Part shown: in pieces, positions 10,251-21,070 of the stretch
How the letters are laid out: each line of letters opens with the position of its first letter
Position numbering within the stretch: the first letter of the stretch is position 1
Source of the DNA: Butyriboletus loyo
Lineage: Eukaryota > Basidiomycota > Agaricomycetes > Boletales > Boletaceae
DNA length: 64,000 nucleotides
NCBI GenBank assembly: GCA_038093515.1
Contig: JBBPSI010000069.1
Coordinates: 1 to 64,000 of the forward strand
Direction of reading: 5' to 3'
The notes under the pieces: generated by a model
Told to the model about the DNA's origin: nothing
Database searches by the model: none
What the model saw: only the letters and a program-made list of their open reading frames with translations
Position numbers and translations under genes: made by a program

Positions 10251-11039
10251 GAAAGTGATGAGAACGCTCAGTCAGAAGAGATGAGGAATGGTGTGTCTTG
10301 CCATCATGCACAGTCTTCCAATTGCCTGCCTCGTGTGGTCGTACGTCATCTCAGCGCATGATCGCATTTATTCACGTTTCATTCACATATTTCTAGAATT
10401 GACCTATTCTCCATGGCCCTCGTAATGATCCCCTCCGCCCTGCCTCCAGTGGTGCTCGCGTGCATAAACGCGTGTGTGGTTCGGTCCAGCTGCTGAAATA
10501 TCCATCTACTGTCATCGTACATCTAACGCGCTCATTGCTATGGTCTACTAGTATTGATGAACAGGAGTGCTCAGACAGTCCAGAAATTCATGAAATTATC
10601 GGCTCTCGCGCTGGCATCCGGGGCTAGCGACAACATCAATGATACAGATCTAGGAGAGTCGACATAAAGTGGAGGTAGAGTTGCAGCTGCTTTGCATTCC
10701 AGCGCATTGCATCGGAAGCCTCTTCGTCCAAGAACACCGTCCAACCGAGGGTATTCGATTGCTCGTTCCGTGAAAGCGACACTTGTCACTGACTCCCATT
10801 TACAGCCAACCTTGTTTCGTTCCGACCAAACAATCAGCCAACGCATCCGCGCGGGAACACCTCCAAATTCTGTGTTGGGATTAGCGATCTAGACCTTTCT
10901 GTAGTGAGCGTCCGCTCCAGACGAAATCAAGCGGCAGAGCAGTAGTAACCCTCCCTCCCTTCTGTAATACCACCTATTCACCAGAGATCAAGTATGCGTC
11001 CGTAAACGTGATGTCGCAAATTCGTTGGGGAGCGTCGTT
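10251..11039 (+). other. L block: 3' end region of the WW gene module
   Basis: This block follows the membrane region in each WW unit and recurs near 21.1-21.4k, 25.13-25.7k (+) and 32.0-32.5k, 39.0-39.5k, 51.5-51.8k (-). It may hold the last exons of the WW gene (ALVMIPSALPPVVLACI at about 10410) and its 3' flank. The opposite strand also has an open stretch (10571-10846) with no recognisable motif. Many indels between copies argue against strong coding constraint. Confidence 0.4.
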
Positions 11040-11949
11040 TTTTCGGGAAGGAGAGCTCGGCGCTGGCCGTGCTTCGTGTATGATATGTCGGGTACACTAT
11101 GCAAGGTAAATGTCATCTAGGAGAGCACACCGGACACGACAGCATCCACGCACCATGATTCTGAGAGGTATTAATTCGACAAGCGACTCGGCATCATCGC
11201 CATTGGTCATATTAACCACCGTGAGGAACATCTTGATCGAGGGCGTGATGTCGCCGGCCGTGGAAGCCGTGGATTTTTCCCACAGGGTATTGAATGATTT
11301 CTGTGACAAGGGGATATACATCAGTGAATGTTCATTTCTGGCCAGTTCGTCAGTGTCAACAGACCAGGCCGACGCCACGAAGGATGGAAGTATACTAGTT
11401 ACACATCACATAAATGTACGCCAGTTCGAACGAGGCTTCGGCGTCGGCGTCGTTCGAAGTACTGTGAAAATTGTGAACCGTCTTGTCGATCTCGCAGGTT
11501 CATTGGAAGATCGCGATACAGCATATCCCTACTGCACTGGCTGGTGGTAGAACGCACCAGACATTAGCATACGCTCAATCAGTGACGCACGTACCACATT
11601 CGTAGCATCCGTGTCCAACACCTCCGCATAGCAATAAAGAGTGATCACCGCCGGTTCTGTGGGTTTCATGTGGATGCGTGTGAGACAGTGCGCTCGTGAT
11701 GAATCAGGGAGCTGTGAGCACGCCCTTTTTCGATAACTTGTGCACAGTGTATCGCGAGTTGGTCTAATGCGGATTGTACACTCGTCGTGAACCGATTCCG
11801 CAGCCGGGTATCGTACACCACCCCCGGAAAAGGAGGGTTTCGCCGATATTGACTGCTCACCTGATCGCTACAACGAGGCCAGATAGCTGGGGTCCAAGTA
11901 AGAATAAGCGCCAAGGACACGAGGCACCAGCCCATATTGAGAATTGTCC
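11040..11949 (+). other. S block upstream of WD40 copy 2
   Basis: This block sits directly 5' of the WD40 gene in nearly every unit. Its WD40-sense strand has a 146-codon frame (11110-11550) and pieces such as ALFDNALTH-like sequence; its other strand has a frame ending near 11097 and a long one from 12571. The WD40-sense frame in one diverged pair of alleles shows a 3-base, frame-keeping indel, but other parts change without third-position bias. It could be an upstream gene, extra 5' exons, or a promoter/5' UTR. Coding status and strand are unresolved. Confidence 0.4.
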
Positions 11950-14212
11950 ATGGTTCAACTTTACACATTACCAGCAAACCGAGACACATTGTTCCTTGAC
12001 ATTTCGACCGACGATCGTGTACCATTTGTGAAGATGTCGTCGACAAATACCGGTGCGTAGTGGTTCTGAAGAGTGATTTGCAATGCTGACAATTTAGCAA
12101 GACCGTATGACTATCCTTGACACCGGATACTCTGATAAGGTGTGGGCGGTCGCCTTCCACCCAGACGGAATCCACTTTTTTAGCGGGAGTACCGATGGGA
12201 TTCGGCGTTGGCGACTTGCAGATGGTGAAGAGGTGGGGAAGCAAACAGGAATGAACATCAACGACATTGCAGTGTCGAGAGATCACATGTGGGTTGTATG
12301 TGGGATTTCTGGTGGAGGGGCAAGTGTGTGGGATGCTGCACTCCAAGAAAAGCTGATCGAGGTGGAGAGGACAAACGATGTATATGCAGTCGATGTCTCG
12401 CCGGATTCGACCAAGTTTGCTACCGGGACTGATGGAGCAGCGAGCATTTGGAGCATAACGACTGGCAAGAGACTCGTTGGCCCGCTCCGACTTCAGGATG
12501 ATGTCAATGGAATCCGGTTCTCCCCGAATGGAGAGTGCATCGCTGTTGCCTGCTATCATGGTCCGATTCACGTTTTTGACAGTCGCAACGGAGACGCACT
12601 GCTCACCCTCGATACTATCACACCCTCACAATTCTATGTCACTCCCCTTGCGTGGTCAAACGGTGGCCAACTCTTCACTGCATCTGATGATAAGAGAATC
12701 AAGTCATTCAATGCCTCCACAGGGATCCAGCTTGCTGAATCAGAGATTCTTACCAGCAACAGGACTGTGTCTATTGCTCTAGCTGCAAATGGAAAATTCA
12801 TTGTCACTGCTGCATCAAAGTCTATCTTACTCCTGGACACATCAACACTCTCCAAAATTGTCCCTGTCATCGAGGACAGCGAAGGCATACAGTCAATTAC
12901 CCTCTCCTCAAATAATGCATATCTTGCCACTGGACTAGGTGACGGAAAGATTGTCATTCAAAATCTCAATGGTATCCTTCCCAGCCCATACACTGTAAGT
13001 ATATTTTATAGGCATGTCAAAGCTATCTCATGTTGAAATGGTGGACAACAGGATGACCACCAGACTTCATCGAAGGAGGATCCCGGGAAATCCAGTCGAC
13101 CCGTGTCGCAGGACCACGGCGAAGACGCCAATAGCGATCTCCTTGACGTATGAGTTCATCCTTTTCGTTTCGAACCGAGTTCTCACCATTGCACAGGTCG
13201 AGGTACCGTCGAGTATGCCTGGTCCACAGTTCGACTTTGACGAGGTCGGTGGTCACTACATTCTTCTTTTATCTCCGAGTCCATGTTGATGCTCCTGCAG
13301 CCACCATCCCCATCGGATGCCATACCACCAAATTACCCTCCAGCGGCACGTCAAGCAGACAATCGCCATACTTCCAAGTTATCCAAGGGCCTTCTGATGT
13401 TCAAAAAGTTGCTACAGACACGATTTAGTAGGGGCAACAAGGACCAGATTGCTGCGGACAAGTCAAAACAACCTTTTAGACAGCTGCATCGAGCTGCCAG
13501 TCAGCGATCGCGTTCCCCGTCACCCGCGAGAGAAAATGCTGCCAATCAGGGTCCTTCGACGATCGCTGCGGGTCAACGTGTACGAGTGAGTGTTCTTCAT
13601 AAACAAACGGATGCAGCATGTGTAACATATCGTTTTAGCGAGCAGTCGCGAAACCCGTTGTCAAGCGGGAGAAACGACAGGTTCGCTGTTCCTCGAGTTT
13701 ATTCTCATTCACTCATCACATGTTACAGCGTAAATCGGCTACCAAGCCTGCCATTCCCAGGCATCCGAACAAGGATGTCACACACACCGGGCAAGGTTCT
13801 GCAGATCCAAAGCCAGCGGGTTCTGTATGTTTTTTTTTGGTGATGCTAGACCTCGCCAACTCATCACACGTTACAGCCTAATTCGCTTGCCGTGCCTACA
13901 GTTCCCAACGATCCGAGCCAGGATACCTCCCAGACTGGGCAAGGTCCTGCAAGTCCAAATTTGGCAGGCCCTGTATGTCTTTTTTTCTCGTTATGCTAGA
14001 TCTCGTCTTGACAGCTCATTTTCCGTCAGGCGCAACAAGCGAACGATCCATCGGGCGGGAGGGTCTATCTAACAGTATGTTCATTTTCCTCTTACTCCCA
14101 TTTTTTGACTCAGAGTGGATCACGCCAGCGAGAATCAGACGATGCCATCCTTTCGCTCAGGTTCCCTGCGTGGATGTGTTTTTGCTCGAGCGCAGAAGAT
14201 GGGACGCATTGA
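11950..14212 (+). CDS. WD40 propeller protein with basic Ser/Pro tail, copy 2 (intact, 10 exons)
   Basis: I assemble 10 exons: 11950-12052, 12102-12994, 13052-13147, 13197-13244, 13301-13585, 13639-13680, 13729-13824, 13877-13972, 14030-14074, 14114-14212, giving 600 residues. Introns are 38-57 bp with GT-AG ends; only the exon 4 donor (GTCGGT) is weak. The ATG begins MVQLYALP-type sequence (here VQLYTLPANRD); the next acceptor is CAAG, which keeps the frame. Exon 2 encodes seven WD40 blades (VWAVAFHPDG; ASVWDAALQ; VYAVDVSPDS; VNGIRFSPNG; TPLAWSNGGQ; IALAANGKF; SITLSSNNAY), one full propeller. The tail has an acidic exon, a basic helix (LLMFKKLLQTRF), RSRSPSPARE and KPVVKREKRQRK, a possible nuclear signal. 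A scaffold role is inferred only from the fold. Confidence 0.85.
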
Positions 14213-14479
14213 CCAATGACATTCAATGTAATAGATATAGATACAACATCGGATCGCGAGCATATGGATATAGACCGTGCAATTCTTCAAGTTCGTGTCA
14301 CCTCACAGCATCAGTGCATGTCCTGATAAGCCCATTCGTGATTGAGTTCGTGCGTTAGGTTATTCGCTCAAGTATCATCGAATGTAATTGGTTCGAGTTG
14401 TTGCCAACTTACGGAATGTCAACAACGTTAGGCCCTCACGTTCTCCTGCTTCAATTTTTCTCTTGTTCGTCACGGATTC

Positions 14480-15225
14480 AAGTAATTAAGACCTAGTGCG
14501 AGTGGCCAAGACATCCTAGCAAACAGGGACTCGTTGTAGCAGATCGTCGTTCTCCACACCAGCAAGTGCTCACTGGTGACGATACCGATGACAGGGGGTA
14601 CATTCACAATCTACCCTACTCTCCAGAATTCATTCCGATCGTCGCACACGACCTTTCGAGAACAGCATGACGCGCAAGACAGACAAGATATCGAGGGGCC
14701 TGTACCTTCGGTTCGCTATCAATGCGCTGTCATTCGCCGTCCTTGCCATGACCAGCGTGCAGTACACCGAGAAAGATGGACCTAGACGGCAGGGTGACTG
14801 TCCGACTCTTGAAATTAAACACGTTGCCCCTCGCGGTGTCTGCTCAAGTTCAGGTGACCCAGCGACGAGACGACGTTTTCACAACGTTTCTTTACTTGCT
14901 CGGCATCTGGAATGTATACACCCACGTCCACGCGGCTTCAGAAAGAGGCGACAGACGATGCTTGGCGTGCCTCGCCCCCGTGTCCCACTGGCGCTCTGCG
15001 CGAACCTGGGCGACTGATTCACCCACATCGAGACCGCGCTGCCTCCCCCAACCTTGTTCGGCGATCTGCCCGAGGATTCGCAGGTGTCGGCCGGCGATAT
15101 CGATTCCTTCGACGGAATACAGTCGATCATGGTCACATTCTCCACTGTCTGTAGCTATTGCAGTACTCCTTCACCCAGAAGTAAGGCTATTTCGGACGCT
15201 TTCTTCATTCAGATCGGTCTAGTCA
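14480..15225 (+). pseudogene. FOL1: FOL1 fragment, copy T2
   Basis: It follows the tail of WD40 copy 2. The frame from 14776 reads DGRVTVRLLKLNTLPLAVSA and QVQVTQRRDDVFTTF, as expected for the end of the dihydroneopterin aldolase domain. The HPPK-like start (ANLGD, TGA, then HIETAL) follows at about 15000-15040. Compared with T1 most differences here are silent or conservative (I/V, V/A), so the frame was selected before duplication. The TGA inside the HPPK motif shows the copy is dead as an enzyme. Confidence 0.55.
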
Positions 15226-16454
15226 AACACATTGAGATTGAACATTTGGGTTATGCGTTGGGCATATCAGAGCGCATATCGTAGCATAAGGCAATGCGGA
15301 GCAAGGATAGAGACCATTCGTAGTGGGAACATCCTCAAGTTCCGTACTAGGATTACTGACCTGACGCCTTTCCGTAGAGAGCGTCCCGCCAAAGACGAAA
15401 TCGAGCATCAAAGCGGTAGTAACCCTCCCTCACTTTGGCAACATCACCTATCCAAGTATGCGTCCGTAAACGTGCCGTCGCAAATTCGTCAGGGAGGTCA
15501 TTTTTCGGGGGGCAGTTGGAAGGAGCGCTCAGCCCTGGCCGTGCTTCGTATATGATATGTTGGGTACACTATGCAAGGTAAACGTCATCCAGGAGAGCAC
15601 ACCGGACACGATAGGATCCATGCACCGCGATTCTAAGAGGTATCGATTCAATGAACGACTTGGCATCATCGCCACTGTTGGTCATATCGAACACTGAGGA
15701 TCATCTTGATCGAGGTCGCGAGGTCGCCGGCCGTGAAGGCCGTGGCTTTCGCCCGCAGGGTATTGAAGAGAATTTGGAACCGTCTCGTCGATCTCGCAGG
15801 TTCGTTGGAACATCGTGATACGGCACTTTCCTACTGCATGGGCTGGTGGTGGAACACACCCGACATTGGCATACGCTCGCTCAGTGACGCGTATACCGCG
15901 TTCGTAGCATGCGTGTCCAACACCCCCGCCTACCAATGAAGAGCGATCACCGCCAGTTCCATGGGTTTCATGTGGATGCCTGTGAGACAGTGCGCTCGTG
16001 GTGAACTAGGGAACTGTCGTCGAGCATTGGTGGCGGCAATGAAACTGTCAGCACAACCATTCGAGCCCCAGAGAGGCACGTAGGAAGCGCGAGAATGCCC
16101 GGTCTGCCCATACATGTGGATGTGACGAAGTCCAAGCGTGTGCGCAAACGTACATTCGTCTCCCATTTCGTGGAAAACCTTTGGAGTATGAGTATGCCCC
16201 TTTCGAGAACTTGTCTGTGTATTTTGTGCGCGATGTCGCAAGTTGGTCTGACGCGGATTGTACACTCATCGTGAACCAACTCCTGCAGCCAAGTATCACG
16301 AGCAATCGTACACCGCCCCCCGGAAAAGGAGGGTTTCGCTGATATTGACTGCTCACCTGGTCGCCACAACGAGGCCGGATGGCTGGGATCTGAGTAAGAA
16401 TAAGCGCCAAGGACACGAGGCACCAGCCCATATTGAGAATGAGGAAACATGTTT
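15226..16454 (+). other. S block upstream of WD40 copy 3
   Basis: Homologous to the block at 11040-11949. The WD40-sense strand has 15232-15555 (LTPFRRERPAKDEIEHQ) and 15706-15939 (VDLAGSLEHRDTALSYC, then GIRSLSDAYTAFV). The antisense strand has a 160-codon frame (15968-16450). Here the FOL1 block runs straight into the S block: no WW gene lies between copies 2 and 3, as also between copies 7 and 8. Confidence 0.4.
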
Positions 16455-18905
16455 ATGGTTCAACTTTACGCGTTGCCAGCAAACCAAGACACCTTGTTTC
16501 TTGACATTGTGACCAACGATCGTGTACCATTTGTGAAGATGTCGTCGACAAATACCGGTGCGTAGTTGGTTCTGAAGAGTGAGTTGCAATGCTGACAATT
16601 TAGCAAGACCGTATAACTATCCTTGACACCGAATACTCTGATAGGGTGTGGGCGGTCGCCTTCCACCCCAACGGAACACACTTTTTCAGCGGGAGTACTG
16701 ATGGGATTCGGCGTTGGCGACTTGCAGACAGTAAAGAGGTGGGGAAGCAAACAGGAATGAACATCAATGCCATTGCAGTGTCAAGAGATCACATGTGGGT
16801 TGTATGTGGAACGTGGGGGAAGGGAGCGAGTGTGTGGGATGCTGAACTCCAAGAAAAGCTGATCGAGGTGGAGAGGACAAAGAAGATATATGCGGTCGAT
16901 GTCTCGTCGGATTCGACCAAGTTTGCTATCGGGACTGACGGAGCAGTGAGCATTTGGAACGTAACGACTGGCGAGAGACTCGTTGGCCCGCTCCAACTTC
17001 AGAGAGATCCCACTGGAATCCGGTTCTCCCCGAATGGCGAGCACATCGCCATCGCCTGCTATGAGGGCCCCATCTGTATTTTCGACAGTCACAATGGTGA
17101 CGAGCTCCTCACCCTCGATACTATCACACCCTCAGCACTCTATATCACTCCGCTTGCATGGTCAAACGATGGGCAACTCTTCACCGCATCTGAGGACAAC
17201 AGAATCAAGTCATTCAATGCCTCCACAGGGATCCAACTCGCCGAATCAGATATTTTCACTGGCAACGGGGCCAGGTCTATTGCTCTAGCTGCCAACGGAA
17301 AATTCATCGCCGCCACTGCATCAAAGTCTATCTTACTCCTGGAGACATTGACTCTCGCTCAGATTGTCCCTGTCATTGAGGACAGCGAAGACATACAGTC
17401 AATTACCCTCTCCTCGAATAACGGATATCTTGCCACTGGACGACACGACGGAAAAATTGTCATTCGAAATCTCAACGGTATCCTTCCCAGCCCATATACT
17501 GTAAGTATCTCTTACAAGCATGTCAAAGAAGTCCCGCGCTGTCTCTCATGTTGACATGGCGGACAACAGGAAGACTACCAGACTTTGTCCTTGGGCGATC
17601 ACGACAAGACATTACCTGACTCTAATCCGGTAGGAGGTTTCACTCGGCCACTAAAAGAGTTGTACGCTGACTCCTTCAACATATCCCATACAAAAGGAAG
17701 ATCCTGGGAAATCCAGTCGGGCCGTGTCAGAGGACCGCGGCGAAGACGCCAATAGCGATCTCCTTGACGTATGAGTTCGTCCTTTTTGCTTCGAACCGAG
17801 TTCTCACGATGGCATAGGTCGAGGTGCCATCAAGCACCCCCGGCCCGCAGTTCAACTTTGATGAAGTTGGTGATCACGACATCCGTCTTTTATTTCCGTA
17901 TTGACGCTCCTGCAGCCACCCTCCCCATCGGATGCCACACCAGCGACTTACCCTCCAGAGGCGCGTCAAGCGGAAAATCTCGATCCTGTCGAGTCATCCA
18001 AGGGCCTTCTGACTCTCAAAAAGTTGCTACAGACGAGATTTAACAGAAGCAACAAGGATCAGATTGTGGACAAATCATTTTCTAGACAGTTGCCTCGAGC
18101 TGCCAGTCGGCGATCGCGTTCCCCGCCACCCGCGAGAGAAGATGCTGTCAATCAGGGTCCTTCGACGATGGCGGCGGGTCAACGTGTACGAGTGGGTGTT
18201 CTTCATAAACGAACGGATGCAGCGCGTCTAACACGTCATTTTAGCGAGCAGTCGCGAAACCCGTTGTCAAGCGGCAAAAACGACAGGTTCGCTGTTCCTC
18301 GAGATTGTTCTCAGTCACTCATCACACGTTACAGCGTAAATCAGCTGCCAAGCCAGCTGTTCCCAAACATCTAAACCAGGACACCTCGGGCACCAGGCAA
18401 GGTTCTGCAGATCCAGATACGGCGGGTCTCGTATGTCTTTTTTCAGGTGATAGTAGACCTCGCCAACTCATCACATGTTACAGCCTAATTCGCTTGCCGT
18501 GCCTGCTGTTCCCAATGATCCAAACCAGGACACCTCGCAGACTGGGCAAGGCCCTGCAAGTCCGAATGTAGCAGGCCCCGTACGTCTTTTTTTCTCATTA
18601 TGCTAGATCTCGTCTTGACAGCCCATTTTCTGTCAGGCACAACAAGCGAACGATCCATCGGGCGGGAGGGTTTATCTAACGGTATGTTCATTTGCCTTTT
18701 ACTCCCATTTTTTGACTCACAGCGGATCACGCCAGCGAGAATCCGGCGATACTATCCTTTCGTTCAGGTTCCCCGCATGGATGTGTTGTTGCTCGAGCAC
18801 AGAAGATGGGACGCATTGACCAATGAGATTCACGTAGATATAACGTTGGATCACGAGCATGTGGGCATGGACCATGCAGTTCTTCAGGTTCGTGTCGCCT
18901 CGTAG
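16455..18905 (+). CDS. WD40 propeller protein, copy 3 (11 exons, changed C-terminus)
   Basis: Exons: 16455-16557, 16608-17500, 17570-17629, 17697-17768, 17818-17865, 17916-18191, 18245-18286, 18335-18430, 18484-18579, 18637-18681, then a last exon from 18723. The ATG of exon 2 seen in copy 2 is ATA here, which shows that the true start is the upstream exon (16455). An additional exon (DYQTLSLGDHDKTLPDSNP) and a 67-bp intron split the acidic region, as in copies 6, 7 and 10. At the last acceptor CTCACAG replaces CTCAGAG, so the final exon shifts to another frame, ending at 18905 (RITPARIRR ... VLQVRVAS). Blade 2/3 residues (GTWGKGASVWD, ERTKKIYAVDVSSDS) match copy 7. Otherwise intact. Confidence 0.8.
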
Positions 18906-19069
18906 CATTCCCCCGTGTGCTGATAAGCTCATTCGTGATTGAGCTCGTGCGCTAGGTTGTCTGCTCAAGTATCATCTAATGTAATTGGTCCGAGTTGTTG
19001 CCAACTTACAGAATGTCAACAACGTTAGGCCCTCACGTTCTCCTGCTGCAATATTTTTTTTGTTCGTCA

Positions 19070-19920
19070 CGGATTCAAGTAATTAAGAGCTAATACGAGC
19101 GGCGAAGACGTCCTTGCAAACAGGGACTCGCTATAGTAGATCATTGTTCTCCACACCAGCGAGGTGACGATACCGATGACAGGGGGGGTGCATTTACAAT
19201 TTACCCTACTCTGAATTGACTCCGATCGTCACACACGACCTTTCGAGAACAGCACGACGCGCAAGACAGACGAGATATCGAAGGGCCCGTACCTTCGATT
19301 CACTATCAATGTGCTGTCATTCGCCGTCCTTGCCATGATCAGTGTGCAGTACACCGAGAAAGATGGACCTAGACGGCAGGGTGACTGTCCGACTCTTGAA
19401 ATTAAACGCGTTGCCCCTCGCGGTGTCTGCTCAAGTTCAGGTGACCCAGCGATGAGACGACGTTCTCACAACTTTCCTTTACCTTCTCGGCGTCTGGACT
19501 GTATACACCCACGTCCGCGCATCTCCAGAAAGAGGCGACATATGATGCTTGGCGTGCCTCGCCCCCGTTGGGGCACTGTCCCACTGCCAGAGCTGGGCGC
19601 GAACCTGGGTGACTGATTCCCTAACGTCGAGACCACGCTGTCTCCCCCAACCTTGCTCGGCGATCTGCCCGAGGATGCGCAGGTGTCGGCCGCCGATTCC
19701 GATTCCTTCGACGGAATACAGTCGACCGTGATCATGTTCTTCACCGTCTACAGTTGAGTCACGTTCTTATTTTATTAATTATTGCAGCACTCCTTCACCC
19801 AGAAGTATTTCGGACGCTTCCTTCCTTCAGATCGGTCTAGTCAAACACATTGAGGTTGACGTTGAGCTTTTGGGTTATGCCATTGGGCATGTCAGAGCGC
19901 ATATCGCATAAGCGATAGAG
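19070..19920 (+). pseudogene. FOL1: FOL1 fragment, copy T3
   Basis: Same block as T1 and T2 behind WD40 copy 3. The aldolase end (DGRVTVRLLKLNALPLAVSA) begins at about 19364. The HPPK start reads LGANLGD followed by TGA (about 19598-19615), then NVETTLSPPTLLGDLPEDAQ. The hydrophobic stretch upstream (LSFAVLAMISVQY, 19310-19350) is present. Dead by the stop codon. Confidence 0.55.
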
Positions 19921-20049
19921 ACTATCGAAACAAGGAGACGGCGATGCGCGAATGACATCAACTTGTGATGCTCGTTCATCTTCCATTCTGTCATTCGCAC
20001 CATGCTTATAATGATATTGACGATCCGTAACTTTGGGGGAAACATTTTG

Positions 20050-21070
20050 GTATAGCATCTGGTCTTTCGGGCATGTCTGCACCCGTTGGATTCTATCTTA
20101 CTACTGACCCTAACTCAAGTATATCGTACATGACGCGGAATCGAGGTCGCATTGTGAATACTACCCGCACAATCGCATCGATCCAAAAAGACTCTTCGAA
20201 AACCTTGGAGGAATGCCAAGATCGGTACATCTTCTTTGTGAGATGTTTGCACTGTTCTTACCAACCTACCAGACATGATGACCACCGATTTATCCACGAG
20301 CCCGTTCACACAAGATGAACTTGTTGCCATCTTGGACCTCGTTAACTCACTCAATGGTACATTTTCCTGGCCCGCGAGGACAAGAGTTTCACCCGATACA
20401 GTGTTTGGGTCATTGGTACGACTACGTCTCGTTTCGTCATAACATGGTGCTGATATCACATGAAGCATGGCTAATGTCGTTGTTCAATTGGTATCGTCGG
20501 AAGTGTCCGATCATTTACTTTGCTGAACGCAACACTAGCTGTAAATCAGTCGATGATTTTTTACGGTCGGCTGTGCGCACGTTCGAACGCAGACACACGA
20601 TTGTTCGGGCAAGAGGCTGGAATTGTAGCACTGTCTTGAAATCGGCCAATGCGTTTCCATGTTTCTCATTGAACGAACAAGCTGTTAGTTTGCAACGGGT
20701 CTGAGTTGACGGCATTATCGTTCAGCCTCGTTGAAAGGATTTCATCAATAGGATCACGACCGAGTTGGGCTTCTATACCATGTTTGTGAGTCTCCATTAG
20801 TTCTCGCTGCCGGTTATCTCACGGCTTGCAGTCCACAGCGATGCTTGTCGTGACGTTTGGCTTCCCCGCCGTCCCTGATGTTGTCAACACAGACTCGCCT
20901 GCAAGTGCGATCAAAATCATCATCTACTGTTCAGAGGTCTCAACGGTCAGGTCTATGATATTTTGCTTTGTCTTCCTGAATGTGTACAACGATCCGGGAA
21001 TTACGGGTGCCAGCCGTGCGGTAATTATATGTTCCTATAGGGATATATGGTTCTATCCAGCTGCTGGAGT
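20050..21070 (+). pseudogene. WW/transmembrane family gene, copy II (lacks WW half)
   Basis: It starts with the exon SGMSAPVGFYLTTDPNSSIS (20070-20130), followed by NRGRIVNTTRTIASIQKDSS and TDLSTSPFTQDELVAILDL (about 20282-20340), then FAERNTSCKSVDDFLRSAV (20519-20580), and ends with the membrane part (SQRCLSxDVWLPRRP region, 20850-21060). Both WW motifs and the N-terminal acidic exon are gone; the left junction is with the FOL1 block. Stops interrupt the frames (for example TGA at 20702). It is a remnant. Confidence 0.6.
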
